Assembly (NCBI GenBank): GCA_016841665.1
Contig: JAENYT010000010.1
Coordinates: 1-59,100, forward strand
Source: Methanobacteriota archaeon
GTDB taxonomy: Archaea; Halobacteriota; Methanomicrobia; Methanomicrobiales; Methanomicrobiaceae
DNA: 59,100 nucleotides
Direction: 5' to 3'
Below, one piece after another: positions 8,225 through 17,937 of the stretch. Every line of letters starts with the position of its first letter. Position 1 is the stretch's first letter. The notes below the pieces were generated by a model that was not told where the DNA came from, did not search any database, and saw only the letters and a program-made list of their open reading frames with translations. Made by a program: the position numbers and the translations under genes.

Positions 8225-9593
8225 ATCCGGGATTCTTTCCAGTTCCTTCAGAGACCCGGGCGGCTTTCTCTTCCGCCGCAATGGTGTTCTTTACCGGCAG
8301 ATCAATGACTCCTGCCGTGAGCACTATGACTGCCTCATGCAATCCGGCCTGTATGAAGACCTCGTCTCCAAACGAGTCCTAATACCCCACGAAGTTGCAG
8401 GGATCCCATCAGAACAATCTGAAGATGCGTACATCATCATCCAGCCGGAAGAGATTCCCTTCGTCTCTTATCCATACGAGTGGTCATTCAGCCAGCTGAA
8501 AGAGGCTGCACTGGTCACTCTTGATATCGAGCGGACCGCGCTGGAGCACGGAATGACCCTCAAGGACGCCAGCGCCTACAACATCCAGTTCCATAAAGGC
8601 AAAGCGCTCCTCATCGATACCCTCTCATTGGAGTGCTACCAGGAAGGAGAGCCCTGGGTGGCATACCGGCAGTTCTGCCAGCATTTCCTTGCACCGCTGG
8701 CACTCATGGCCCATCAGGATATCAGGCTCAATCAGTTGTTGAGGGTGTACATTGACGGCGTTCCCCTTGATCTGGCAAGTTCTCTCCTGCCGGGGCGCAC
8801 CAAGCTCAAGCCGGGCCTTGCCATGCACATCCACATGCACGCGAAGAGCCAGGCAAAGTATGCCGATACCCGGGAGACTATCGAGCATCCGAAGATAGGC
8901 AGGAATGCCCTGCTGGGCCTGCTCGACAGTTTATCCACAACCGTCAAGAATCTCACATGGAAGCCTGCCGGGACCGAATGGGGGGCGTACTACACAGAGA
9001 CAAACTATTCAGCGGCCGGGTTTGAGCACAAGAAAAAGATTGTCGGCGAGTTCCTGGACCAGGTCCACCCCCGATCGGTCTGGGACCTTGGAGCAAACGT
9101 CGGAGTTTTTTCCCGTCTGGCAAGCAAGCGCGGTATCCCCACCGTGGCATTCGACATCGATCCTGCCTGTGTGGAGTTGAACACCATCGACATCCGGAAG
9201 AACAATGAATCGAACCTTCTCCCCCTTATGCTCGATCTCACCAACCCCAGCCCGGCGATCGGCTGGCAGAATGCAGAGCGGGATTCGTTAATCGGACGGG
9301 GGCCCGTGGACATGGTCTTTGCACTTGCGCTGATCCACCACCTTTCCATCTCCAACAACGTCCCCTTTGAGAGGATTGCCGGGTTTCTCGCGGAGATATC
9401 AAACAATCTAGTAATCGAGTTCGTGCCGAAGACAGATTCACAGGTCCGGAAGTTGCTGGCAAACCGCGAGGACGTATTTACGAATTACTCACAGGACGTG
9501 TTTGAGGAGAGGTTTGGGGAATTCTTCACTATCATTCGGAAAGAGCCTATCGAGGACACGTCGCGTGTTCTCTACCTTATGAAAACCGAATAA
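8208..9593 (+). CDS. SAM-dependent methyltransferase with N-terminal kinase-like/unknown domain
   Basis: 461 residues. The N-terminal ~230 residues contain a Leu-Ile-Asp-Thr-Leu-Ser motif followed by Trp-Val-Ala-Tyr-Arg-Gln-Phe-Cys, a region often fused to methyltransferases in polysaccharide clusters. The C-terminal half is a Rossmann methyltransferase: motif I is Val-Trp-Asp-Leu-Gly-Ala-Asn-Val-Gly-Val-Phe-Ser (about residues 293-304), with an acidic Phe-Asp-Ile-Asp at the end of strand 2. It overlaps the upstream small membrane gene by 17 bases, and in-frame ATGs at 8214 and 8217 are possible starts. With the sulfatase-like gene downstream it may form a small surface-modification operon. 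The substrate is unknown. Confidence 0.75.
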   Translation: MTMMNESGILSSSFRDPGGFLFRRNGVLYRQINDSCREHYDCLMQSGLYEDLVSKRVLIPHEVAGIPSEQSEDAYIIIQPEEIPFVSYPYEWSFSQLKEAALVTLDIERTALEHGMTLKDASAYNIQFHKGKALLIDTLSLECYQEGEPWVAYRQFCQHFLAPLALMAHQDIRLNQLLRVYIDGVPLDLASSLLPGRTKLKPGLAMHIHMHAKSQAKYADTRETIEHPKIGRNALLGLLDSLSTTVKNLTWKPAGTEWGAYYTETNYSAAGFEHKKKIVGEFLDQVHPRSVWDLGANVGVFSRLASKRGIPTVAFDIDPACVELNTIDIRKNNESNLLPLMLDLTNPSPAIGWQNAERDSLIGRGPVDMVFALALIHHLSISNNVPFERIAGFLAEISNNLVIEFVPKTDSQVRKLLANREDVFTNYSQDVFEERFGEFFTIIRKEPIEDTSRVLYLMKTE

Positions 9594-9685
9594 ATACAAA
9601 ATGCTTCCTGGAAACCGACCTCTTTGGAACATACATCCGAAGTCAGGGATTCGCTAAGAACCACATACCACATGAGAAGAATATC

Positions 9686-11917
9686 ATGAAAATAAAAGAG
9701 AGACTTCAACAGATCTATCGCGGTCCGGAAAGAAGGGCATCCACTGTAGGTGCGTCATTCCTCTTGTCGCTCACTTTACTGTTTTTTGGCCCATCGTATC
9801 TTTATTACACGAATATTCTGGAGATTCCATACCTGTATACCGACCTCGTCTGGTTTTTTATCGCCTACTCTCTCACTGCAGGCGTTATCTTATCCCTGAT
9901 TTTACTTTTTCTGCGAGGAAGCGTACATCAGCGGGCAGTAGCTCTCGTATTTGCGTTGGGGCTATTGTTCTGGATTCAGGGGCACATACTGGTCTGGGAT
10001 TATGGAATACTGGATGGAAGAGAGATTATCTGGAATGATTATCTCCTCAATGGGATCATCGATTCGGCCGTCTGGATCGCTGTCCTTGGTATTGCCATCT
10101 TCAAAGGCCCCTCTTTCTATAAGCACATCGCCGTTGCGAGTGTCATTTTGCTCCTGATCCAGGGAGGGGGACTGGCAGCTGAAATATACCAGGCACCTGA
10201 TGAACCCGAGTGGAAGAGTTATACCATCGGATATGATGACGAGACGATGTTTGAATTCTCACAGGAGCAGAACGTTATTATTCTAGTGTTGGATGCTTTC
10301 CAATCGGATGTTTTCCAGGAGATCATCGACGAGGATGACGAGTATCGTGAGATGTTCGACGGGTTTACTTATTACAGGAACGCGGTTGGTGGATTTTCAT
10401 ATACATATGCATCAGTCACGTTTATTCTGACAGGTGAATATTATGACAATTCCATCCCAATACAGAATTTTATAAAAAATGCTTTTTTAAATAATTCTAT
10501 TCCACTTGCATTGAAAGAGGGGGGTTATAGGGTAGATTTGTTTCCTTCGGGAGGACCAGAAATTTATCTTGGAGATGAAATCGCCTCGAATATCGGTACT
10601 AAACAGCGCAATAAAGTGGAGAGAGTTGTAGACCAACAAAAAGGGGCAATGGAATTGCAGAGACTCACAATGTTCCGATATGTTCCCCACTTTGTTAAAA
10701 GCTACTTTTATTTCATTCCTTTTGTTGAATTAGGTGAGAATGACGATATTCATCGCGACGTCGTTTTTTATAATTCCCTTGTATCGAGTACAACTGCCTC
10801 GAGTGGTGAGAAGGTTTTTAAGTTTTTCCACATTTGGGGAGCTCATGATCCGTATATTCTCAACGCACAATTGCATAAAGAAGAACTACCTCAAAACCGT
10901 TCAGGATATAAAGAGCAAGCAAAAGCAGCATTGAAAATATCGGCTGAAATGGTTGCACAACTTAAAAAACATGGTATCTATGATAATTCAATGATATTCA
11001 TCATTGCCGATCACGGCAATTCATGGGGCGGAATGGGTTTAAAGACGGAAAAAATTTATGAAAATGATGAATTTGACTTCCAAACTGTTAACAAGAGAGT
11101 TGTTGCTTCCGGGATACCACTTATGCTTGTAAAACCATTCCATTCGGATGGGGATTTGAAAATATCAGATGTACCAGTAACACTTGGTGACATCTCTCAA
11201 ACGATAGCATCTGAATTACAGTTATCGGATGAGTTCCCCGGTGTATCAATCTTATCACTTAATGAGTCAAGTGAACGGGAACGAAAATTTTTCCACTATT
11301 TGTGGACGAGAGAATATCAAGACTTAGGCAAAACATACCTGTTTCCTATGACAGAATATGCAATTAATGGTCATAGTTGGTCACTCAACTCATGGGAATC
11401 GACGTATCGTACATATTTTCCCGGAGAAATAATCACATCTTTACCAACATACGAATATGGAACTGTAATACTTTTTGGAATAGATGGAACGGCACATCGC
11501 TTGGATAAACAATACCAAGTGACCGGGTGGTCTTATCCTGAAACGAGACATACATGGACAGACGGTCACAGTGCTATTCTGGCGATTCAAACGAAATCCA
11601 CAGATTCAGATCTTATTCTGACAATTTTCGCAACTCCTTATCTTAGCGGGGAAGATGTAGATCAGCAGCGAGTGAGTGTAAAAGTAAATGGGCAGCAGGT
11701 CGGAGAATTGATTTTTGATCAACCTGGAACTTGGGTATCAGGGTCACTCTATGGATTCCAAGAAAAAAAAATAACTATCCCCCATGATGTGCTAAAGGAG
11801 GGGATCCAATATCTAATCTTTGAGTTGCCTGATGCGATATCACCTAAAGAACTTGGGATATCAGAGGATGGGAGAGATCTGGCCCTAGCGGTTCGCTCGA
11901 TAATTATTGATTATTGA
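9686..11917 (+). CDS. Membrane-anchored sulfatase/alkaline-phosphatase-superfamily protein
   Basis: 743 residues. About four or five hydrophobic segments lie in residues 20-165, then an extracytoplasmic sulfatase-fold domain. Val-Leu-Asp-Ala-Phe-Gln-Ser-Asp (about 200) supplies the first metal-binding Asp, and Ile-Ala-Asp-His-Gly-Asn-Ser (about 440) the Asp-His pair. The layout resembles LTA-synthase-type phosphoglycerol transferases and membrane sulfatases. No Cys-x-Pro-x-Arg sulfatase signature is evident, so phosphotransferase or phosphodiesterase activity on surface glycans is likelier than sulfate ester hydrolysis. This is inference. The second half of the gene is AT-richer than the first and resembles the island that follows. 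Confidence 0.7.
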   Translation: MKIKERLQQIYRGPERRASTVGASFLLSLTLLFFGPSYLYYTNILEIPYLYTDLVWFFIAYSLTAGVILSLILLFLRGSVHQRAVALVFALGLLFWIQGHILVWDYGILDGREIIWNDYLLNGIIDSAVWIAVLGIAIFKGPSFYKHIAVASVILLLIQGGGLAAEIYQAPDEPEWKSYTIGYDDETMFEFSQEQNVIILVLDAFQSDVFQEIIDEDDEYREMFDGFTYYRNAVGGFSYTYASVTFILTGEYYDNSIPIQNFIKNAFLNNSIPLALKEGGYRVDLFPSGGPEIYLGDEIASNIGTKQRNKVERVVDQQKGAMELQRLTMFRYVPHFVKSYFYFIPFVELGENDDIHRDVVFYNSLVSSTTASSGEKVFKFFHIWGAHDPYILNAQLHKEELPQNRSGYKEQAKAALKISAEMVAQLKKHGIYDNSMIFIIADHGNSWGGMGLKTEKIYENDEFDFQTVNKRVVASGIPLMLVKPFHSDGDLKISDVPVTLGDISQTIASELQLSDEFPGVSILSLNESSERERKFFHYLWTREYQDLGKTYLFPMTEYAINGHSWSLNSWESTYRTYFPGEIITSLPTYEYGTVILFGIDGTAHRLDKQYQVTGWSYPETRHTWTDGHSAILAIQTKSTDSDLILTIFATPYLSGEDVDQQRVSVKVNGQQVGELIFDQPGTWVSGSLYGFQEKKITIPHDVLKEGIQYLIFELPDAISPKELGISEDGRDLALAVRSIIIDY

Positions 11918-12024
11918 ATGAGTGGGGATAGGGGGAAAAACGGCATTCGTCCGGCCAACTTAGGGGGTCACATACAAACCGGCTTCTGAATTCCTCCCTC
12001 AATATAATAGTGGTTGGTATTGGA

Positions 12025-12270
12025 TCATCCCCATTTGTACTTCCCGTCTCCTAAGTCTTTCTCCCGGACTTTCTTCTTGAAGATCTTCAGGTCAAGTATA
12101 ATGGTCGAACTGCCGATAACTAACGTCCTGAATGTTCGTACTTTCGGTTTTATGCACATGGTGGGCATAAGAGCGTTGATCCGGGCAATATAACGTGTTT
12201 CGTCGATCTAGTAAAGAAATCGGTGCACGTAGTGAGTCGAAGATATTCTATCGATGGAAAGGGAATGATC
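12025..12270 (-). pseudogene. Decayed transposase C-terminal fragment
   Basis: Read on the minus strand from 12270, the frame gives Asp-His-Ser-Leu-Ser...Arg-Phe-Leu-Tyr, then an in-frame TAG (12208-12210), then Ile-Asp-Glu-Thr-Arg-Tyr-Ile-Ala-Arg-Ile-Asn-Ala-Leu-Met-Pro, ending Gly-Asp-Gly-Lys-Tyr-Lys-Trp-Gly stop at 12025. The basic, continuous peptide across the stop looks like a transposase C-terminus, with CAG changed to TAG. The family could not be assigned with certainty. It lies at the 3' edge of the AT-rich glycan island, so it may mark how that island arrived. The rest of the 11918-12323 gap shows no gene. Confidence 0.55.
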
Positions 12271-12323
12271 TCAATTATTACAGAATAATTAAGACATTAT
12301 CGGTTAGTATCTCACGAGTGAAG

Positions 12324-15296
12324 TCATTTCTTTAAAATTAAATTTATCCCTTCAATCGTCAAATCCTCACAATTAGGAGCGATATCTTTGAGAATATTAT
12401 AGTAATTGGAATTTTCTTCAAGTTTTTCGGGAGCGGAGTAAAGATCTTGCTTTTCAAGTGTAAATCCAATCTTACTTATGATATTCAGTATTTCTGAAGA
12501 AGTGATTTTATTCAATCCGAGATAGAAACCCGTAGCTTGAGGATCCTTTTCCTTCAAAACATCAAGGAAATTGGGATCAACGAGATGAATCCAAGGGTAT
12601 TCATTACGGGGGAAGATATGCCAACAATGAGATCCTATTGGACTATAAAAAAGCGGTGCTGTTGAAATGCAAAGCTTTCCTCCTTTTTTTAGCAATTTAT
12701 ATAGGTCCGACAGTAATTTTTCTGGTTTTTCAACGTGTTCAAGAACATTGTATAATATGATCAAATCGAAGGATTCTTTTATAAAAGGATAGATTCCCAC
12801 CTCTCCTTGAATCAATTTGCATCCATCGATGTCTATTCCATCTTTTTGGGCAATTTTATCCATAACTGACGATCCCAAAACATTAAGATCAATATCAATC
12901 CCAGTAACGCTTCGTGCACCATACTTCTTTAAAGCCAGAACCATGTTGCCCAAACCACAACCGACATCAAGGCATATCTTATCCTTGGGATCTATACATC
13001 CCGCATGAGAATATGACTCAATAAAATTACAGGCTTCTAAAAATAGGTCAAATTGAAATTTATATCCTTCAGGGAGGGGTTCAATGTCTATAAAGTCATT
13101 CTCATTACATTTATTCAAATACAAATTCAGCGAATTCTTAACCATAACGTCTTTTGAATACTTTTTTTTCATCCATTCAATAGCCTGTTTACCCAATGTT
13201 CTCCTCTTCTTTTCATCGACAAGTAACTCAAAAATTGCATCAGCCAGTGCTCCTGAATCATCAGGCGGAACCATAATCCCCGTCTCCCCATCAGCAATGA
13301 CCTCAGGCACTCCACCAACATCGCATCCGATGACGGGTTTTCCCCAGGCCATCGCCTCAAGGTAGATCAGGCCGAACGATTCGTACAGGGAGGGGGCGAC
13401 GAAGAGATCGCATCTGCGATAATAGTCTTTAAGTTCATCATCTGAGACAAACCCAACGAAATTAACGTTTTTATGATACTTTTTATTGAGGATCTTCAAG
13501 AGGTGTTTCTTATACGACCCTTTAAGAGCAGCTGTATTCGTGTCGCTGCCAACGATGGTGAATTGCACATCGGGCATGGTATTCACAACGGCAGGTATTG
13601 CCCTGAACAATGTATCAATGCCCTTCCTCTTCTCAAGCCGTCCAACAAATAAAACTTCAAGAAAATCTTTATCCTGATCAACCACCAGCTGACTTTCATC
13701 AGGGAGCTCGATTCCAAGCGGGCAGAGATCGATCCTCCCTTCTGGAACACCATGGTGATCGCGGATGAGTGATCCGATTCCCCTGCTGATGGCAATGACC
13801 CTGTCGGCACGCCTCACCGCTTCTCCTTCCATCCAGTTTGCCAGTTTCAAATCTTTATTGATGCTCCAGTTCTGGATTTCTGCAACTTTAAAAAGCGGGG
13901 TCTCAATTCTGACAACGAGCGGGATATTCTTCATGAGGGAAAAGACGAATCCCTCAGCGTCCCACAAAGGTGCTTCCACAATCTGAATTCCATTTTTTTC
14001 GGTAAGTTCAAGCAATTTCAAGCAGGCAGCGTAACTGTATGAGAGATTCTTTCTCGAAATACGAGTGAGAAATGATAATCCAAGAAAATCTACAGGTTGC
14101 GGTTGAATCTTATGAACATGCACATGTTCATCCATATAGTCAAATTCATGACCATTTTCAGATTTTGCAACAATATGCACTTCATGCCCCAGGTTTGCAA
14201 TGCCATGCGCAAGATCGTAAGTGTATCGACAAATGCCACCGTTGCAGTCTCTGGCATATTCTTGACTCAGAAATGCAATTTTCAGACGAGTTCCCGTGGT
14301 TTTAATTGTAGGTGAGACACAATCAAAGCCATTTTTTAGATTTTCCTCGTTTTTCTTCTCATACACTTCAATATCGAGGAAAGAATCTTGATTTTTCCTT
14401 CCTTTAAGATTGAGTCGAATTCCATCGCAATAACCTCTATAAGCCCCCCTAATAACCTGCCAGTAAATGCCAATGAGATCTTTTAGAGAAATCCGCCCAT
14501 GCAACGCATGGTGCTGGAAAAAGAGAATCCACCAGGATAGAGAATACATCGGACGGATTGTGTAAGAGGATAACTCTTTCCCGAAATTTTTCAACGTGAA
14601 ATATATGACATTCTTCAGGATTTCAGACCAGTTGAGATCGTATGGGGATTTCCTGTTATGTCCCTCAACCATGTCGTGGATAACATAAGCATCTCTGTTG
14701 TACACAATGGTATATCCCGCATTCACAACACGAGCACAGAGCTCACTTTCGTCGTGGTAATATTTGAAATATGGATCAAATCCACCAATATTATACAGGA
14801 CTTCCTTCCTGAATGAACAGTTCGTCCCCATGAGAATCGGGAACTCATTCCGCCCTAAAGGTGCCATCTCATCTCGAATAGGCTTCGGTATGCCAGCTTT
14901 ATTGATAACGCCATAATCGAATTGAATATGTGATTTTTGAGGACCGTAGACAAGGCCTCCAACAGCCCCGATCCCCGGATCAGAATACTCCTGAACGATA
15001 TAACTGAGCCATTTCTCATCGGCTACCGCGTCATCGTCAATGAATGCGATAATTCCGCCTTTTGAGGCTTTTATCCCCAAATTTCGGGCATATGACAATC
15101 CATTGAGCTTCGATTGCTGAATTATTCGTACAGAAGGATATTTTTCAAGAATCTGAACTGTCTCATCTGTCGAGGGTCCATTTACAATAATAATCTCATA
15201 ATTTGGATAATCTTGACCAATCAACGAGTTGATACACTTATCAAGATAATGGGCTCTGTTATACGTACAAACCACAACAGAAACAAGATCGTTCAT
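12324..15296 (-). CDS. Three-domain protein: GT2 - GT4 - SAM methyltransferase
   Basis: 990 residues. Residues 1-~290 are a GT2 domain (Val-Val-Val-Cys-Thr-Tyr-Asn-Arg; metal motif Asp-Asp-Asp-Ala). Residues ~335-720 are a GT4 domain with Gly-Gly-Ile-Cys-Arg-Tyr, Phe-Val-Gly-Arg-Leu-Glu-Lys-Arg-Lys-Gly and the Glu-Ser-Phe-Gly-Leu-Ile-Tyr-Leu-Glu signature. Residues ~760-990 are a class I methyltransferase (Cys-Leu-Asp-Val-Gly-Cys-Gly-Leu-Gly-Asn; acidic Gly-Ile-Asp-Ile-Asp). One chain could add two sugars and cap with a methyl group. The ATG at 15296 is used; the codon before it is TTG. It is the last gene of the leftward operon, AT-rich, and starts 9 bases after the upstream stop. No internal stop or frameshift is seen, so the fusion looks genuine. 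Confidence 0.85.
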   Translation of the reverse strand: MNDLVSVVVCTYNRAHYLDKCINSLIGQDYPNYEIIIVNGPSTDETVQILEKYPSVRIIQQSKLNGLSYARNLGIKASKGGIIAFIDDDAVADEKWLSYIVQEYSDPGIGAVGGLVYGPQKSHIQFDYGVINKAGIPKPIRDEMAPLGRNEFPILMGTNCSFRKEVLYNIGGFDPYFKYYHDESELCARVVNAGYTIVYNRDAYVIHDMVEGHNRKSPYDLNWSEILKNVIYFTLKNFGKELSSYTIRPMYSLSWWILFFQHHALHGRISLKDLIGIYWQVIRGAYRGYCDGIRLNLKGRKNQDSFLDIEVYEKKNEENLKNGFDCVSPTIKTTGTRLKIAFLSQEYARDCNGGICRYTYDLAHGIANLGHEVHIVAKSENGHEFDYMDEHVHVHKIQPQPVDFLGLSFLTRISRKNLSYSYAACLKLLELTEKNGIQIVEAPLWDAEGFVFSLMKNIPLVVRIETPLFKVAEIQNWSINKDLKLANWMEGEAVRRADRVIAISRGIGSLIRDHHGVPEGRIDLCPLGIELPDESQLVVDQDKDFLEVLFVGRLEKRKGIDTLFRAIPAVVNTMPDVQFTIVGSDTNTAALKGSYKKHLLKILNKKYHKNVNFVGFVSDDELKDYYRRCDLFVAPSLYESFGLIYLEAMAWGKPVIGCDVGGVPEVIADGETGIMVPPDDSGALADAIFELLVDEKKRRTLGKQAIEWMKKKYSKDVMVKNSLNLYLNKCNENDFIDIEPLPEGYKFQFDLFLEACNFIESYSHAGCIDPKDKICLDVGCGLGNMVLALKKYGARSVTGIDIDLNVLGSSVMDKIAQKDGIDIDGCKLIQGEVGIYPFIKESFDLIILYNVLEHVEKPEKLLSDLYKLLKKGGKLCISTAPLFYSPIGSHCWHIFPRNEYPWIHLVDPNFLDVLKEKDPQATGFYLGLNKITSSEILNIISKIGFTLEKQDLYSAPEKLEENSNYYNILKDIAPNCEDLTIEGINLILKK

Positions 15297-15305
15297 CAAG
15301 CCCTT

Positions 15306-16400
15306 TCAACTCCTCTCCGATTGAGTTTTCCTATGTCGATTTACAGAGATCGATTCAATTATAGCTTTCAATTTTATTCTTGTAACTGAAAAATCAAACT
15401 TATCAAGTTGTTTTTTCTGCTCGAGGATCAATCTCGAACGGAATTCATTATTCTCGATTACCAGATTTATCAGCTCGGCTGTGGTGACATAATCCTTCTG
15501 ATTTAACAAAATTCCTGAATTGCCGAGGGTAAATGGAACAGCAGCCGCGTTGTAAGCGATGACTGGAAGATTGAAATACATTGCTTCCAAGAGCGGCACG
15601 CAAAACCCCTCGTGCTCACTCATGCAGACGAAAACATGCGAGTTTTTATAATATTGAATAAGTTCTTTCTCGTTTACCATTCCGGTAAATACAACAGCAT
15701 CGCTTAATTCAAGATTCGAAATCAATTTTTTCAATTTACTGACATATAGTGATATCTGCGAACTTCCTACAAGAAACAATTTTGAATTTTCGTTGATGTA
15801 GCGATGATAACAGTAAAATGCCTTGATGACATCTTCCTGCCTTTTATTTGGTGCAAGTCTTCCCACGAAGAGAATGTTCGTTGTTCCATTCGTTCGGGTG
15901 CTCTCCCAAGCACTAAAGTCAAGTTCATCGTATTTGTGAATACCAATGAAAATTGGTAATACGTCCGTTTTTACAAATCCGTACCTTTCAAGATCCTGCC
16001 TATTATACTCCGAGTCGCCAAGCGCCAGATCAAAATGAGGCACCAACGTTTTAATCTCATTTTTTCCTTCAAGACATAAGAGTGCCAGTGTTTTATCATA
16101 CAAGTAAAAGAATTCAGGTGGGGTCACATTGTGATAAATCAACACTTTATAGCCAGGAAGACTTTTAACATATTCAGTGACATCCTTCCCTGCGGATGAA
16201 AAATGGTAAAAGATGACATTTGAAGGATTTTTTGGATATTTTTCCAGCGGCCTTACAAATTTCGAGACCCTTGGATCATGGTGTTTCGCAAAAATTTCTG
16301 ATTTTATGCCATAATCTCGCAGCACATCCCGTATTGCGAGAGCATCATTGCTGACCGCGTCTCCATAGCTCAATGCTGGCAATATTTGATGTACCTCCAT
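15306..16400 (-). CDS. GT4-family glycosyltransferase
   Basis: 364 residues. The C-terminal GT-B domain carries Ile-Leu-Phe-Val-Gly-Arg-Leu-Ala-Pro-Asn-Lys-Arg (about residues 193-204) and the retaining GT4 motif Glu-His-Glu-Gly-Phe-Cys-Val-Pro-Leu-Leu-Glu-Ala (about 265-276). The N-terminal domain begins with a typical His-Gln-Ile-Leu-Pro nucleotide-fold strand. It is cytoplasmic, with unknown donor and acceptor. The AT-rich gene lies 9-10 bases from both neighbours in the glycan operon. Confidence 0.85.
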   Translation of the reverse strand: MEVHQILPALSYGDAVSNDALAIRDVLRDYGIKSEIFAKHHDPRVSKFVRPLEKYPKNPSNVIFYHFSSAGKDVTEYVKSLPGYKVLIYHNVTPPEFFYLYDKTLALLCLEGKNEIKTLVPHFDLALGDSEYNRQDLERYGFVKTDVLPIFIGIHKYDELDFSAWESTRTNGTTNILFVGRLAPNKRQEDVIKAFYCYHRYINENSKLFLVGSSQISLYVSKLKKLISNLELSDAVVFTGMVNEKELIQYYKNSHVFVCMSEHEGFCVPLLEAMYFNLPVIAYNAAAVPFTLGNSGILLNQKDYVTTAELINLVIENNEFRSRLILEQKKQLDKFDFSVTRIKLKAIIESISVNRHRKTQSERS

Positions 16401-16409
16401 TCTATTCCC

Positions 16410-17915
16410 TCATTTTTTTGCGATGCCGCAGTAATCCCGATACCCGAAGAGCAGAGCGTTGAGCTGGTCTATATTCGAGTTCAGAACATCCAGAACTGCA
16501 TCAGATCGTTCATTGTCGGCAACATCAACCGATTCAATTCTCCTTAATTTGATCTCTTCAGGGATCTCTTGGTAAAATTTCTCTTGAATCTCCATGAAAC
16601 CGCATGAATGCAAGAGATACTTGAGGACTTCCGGGTGGACGTGGCTGTGATGAGTGGGATCCAGATAGAACAGGTTGGTCGAGACGAGCATGCTCAAAAT
16701 ATTCGGTACGGTGATGACAATATACGCCCCGCTCTGCATTTTTTCGTAGCAAAGCCGCAAAATTTCATGAAGGACTCCGGTTGACAGATGCTCGGCTATT
16801 TGGCTCATGAAGACACCATCGATTGATAAATCCTCAAGAGATTCAAGGTGAGTGATAGCATCAACGAGGTGAACGTCCAATCCAAATTTTTCGCAATGGA
16901 GGACATAATCTTGATTTATGTCAATACCGTAACCGCTGATACCGTTCGCCTGAAGCATCCGTAAAAAGGTGCCTTTTCCACAACCGATATCAAGGACACG
17001 CTTGGAATTGGTGAAAAATTGAAGAGAATCCTGGTACACGTTGGGATTATTAACTGAATTCCCACCGATCTTCTCCCACGAATGCCCAATCTCGTCGCTG
17101 AAGATAAAATAATTCAGACCGACATCTCTACCCACAATATTATCCGAGTCTGGCTGACAGGATGCAATTCTCTGCTCAAGTATATTCGCCAACCATGCCT
17201 TCTCTTCGATATCTTTATTCATGGCGGATAAAAAATCGGATCTCAACTGATTGGATACTTCTGCTTCGATTTTTTCCTGCATCTCCGACCTGATAAGGTT
17301 CATTGCCTCTTCGAGTGCTGATTCTCGTTCGGAACGAATTATCGATTGTAAGTTCTCAAGGGTTGATTCTCGCTCGGAACGAATTGTCGATTGTAAGTTC
17401 TCAAGGGTTGATTCTCGTTCGGAACGAATTGTCGATTGTAAGTTCTCAAGGGTTGATTCTCGTTCGGAACGAATTGTCGATTGCAGGTCTTCGAGCGATT
17501 TTTCCAGATTTTTTACAATCCTCACCGAATTATCGATCTCTCTCGTTAAATCGTTGAGAATACGGGCTGTACACGCATTAAATTCTGCCTGCAACCCAAC
17601 AATTGGATCCACATACCGCTGAACCTCACCATGCACCGTCTGCCGACCCTTTACGAGGAATTTCCCCGAAATTGGACGGTGAGAACTGATTGAATACGAT
17701 TCGTTATTGATATTCCAATTTGCGTTTATGAAATTGAGATCCCGGGAAATTTCAGGATCTGCAACCGCATCAGTATCGAGTGGTTCTTGAAGTTTATCTA
17801 CAATATCGTCGGGATAAGCTCCGTGTTTCCGTCGTTCCTTAATATTTTTTTCAATTTTACGAACAAGTTCCTGAACATCGATTTCATCGCTGCGAATTTC
17901 AAATATTTCATTCAT
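16410..17915 (-). CDS. Coiled-coil SAM-dependent methyltransferase of glycan assembly
   Basis: 501 residues. Residues ~100-255 form a long predicted coiled coil built partly from four near-identical 15-residue units (Leu-Gln-Ser-Thr-Ile-Arg-Ser-Glu-Arg-Glu-Ser). The C-terminal ~220 residues are a class I methyltransferase (Val-Leu-Asp-Ile-Gly-Cys-Gly-Lys-Gly-Thr-Phe, then Tyr-Gly-Ile-Asp-Ile-Asn). The layout recalls bacterial WbdD-like proteins, where a methyltransferase and coiled coil cap and measure polysaccharide chains for ABC export. The Wzm/Wzt-type exporter lies in the same operon, which supports but does not prove such a role. A kinase domain like WbdD's was not seen. Confidence 0.75.
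   Translation of the reverse strand: MNEIFEIRSDEIDVQELVRKIEKNIKERRKHGAYPDDIVDKLQEPLDTDAVADPEISRDLNFINANWNINNESYSISSHRPISGKFLVKGRQTVHGEVQRYVDPIVGLQAEFNACTARILNDLTREIDNSVRIVKNLEKSLEDLQSTIRSERESTLENLQSTIRSERESTLENLQSTIRSERESTLENLQSIIRSERESALEEAMNLIRSEMQEKIEAEVSNQLRSDFLSAMNKDIEEKAWLANILEQRIASCQPDSDNIVGRDVGLNYFIFSDEIGHSWEKIGGNSVNNPNVYQDSLQFFTNSKRVLDIGCGKGTFLRMLQANGISGYGIDINQDYVLHCEKFGLDVHLVDAITHLESLEDLSIDGVFMSQIAEHLSTGVLHEILRLCYEKMQSGAYIVITVPNILSMLVSTNLFYLDPTHHSHVHPEVLKYLLHSCGFMEIQEKFYQEIPEEIKLRRIESVDVADNERSDAVLDVLNSNIDQLNALLFGYRDYCGIAKK
17320..17499. repeat. Four tandem 45-bp repeats inside the methyltransferase gene
   Basis: Units start at 17320, 17365, 17410 and 17455, each containing TTCGGAACGAATTRTCGATTG with only a few substitutions. 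Each encodes 15 residues, so copy changes keep the frame and alter coiled-coil length by about 22 angstroms per unit. Confidence 0.9.
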
Positions 17916-17937
17916 TCTGCATCACCCATAGGCAAAA

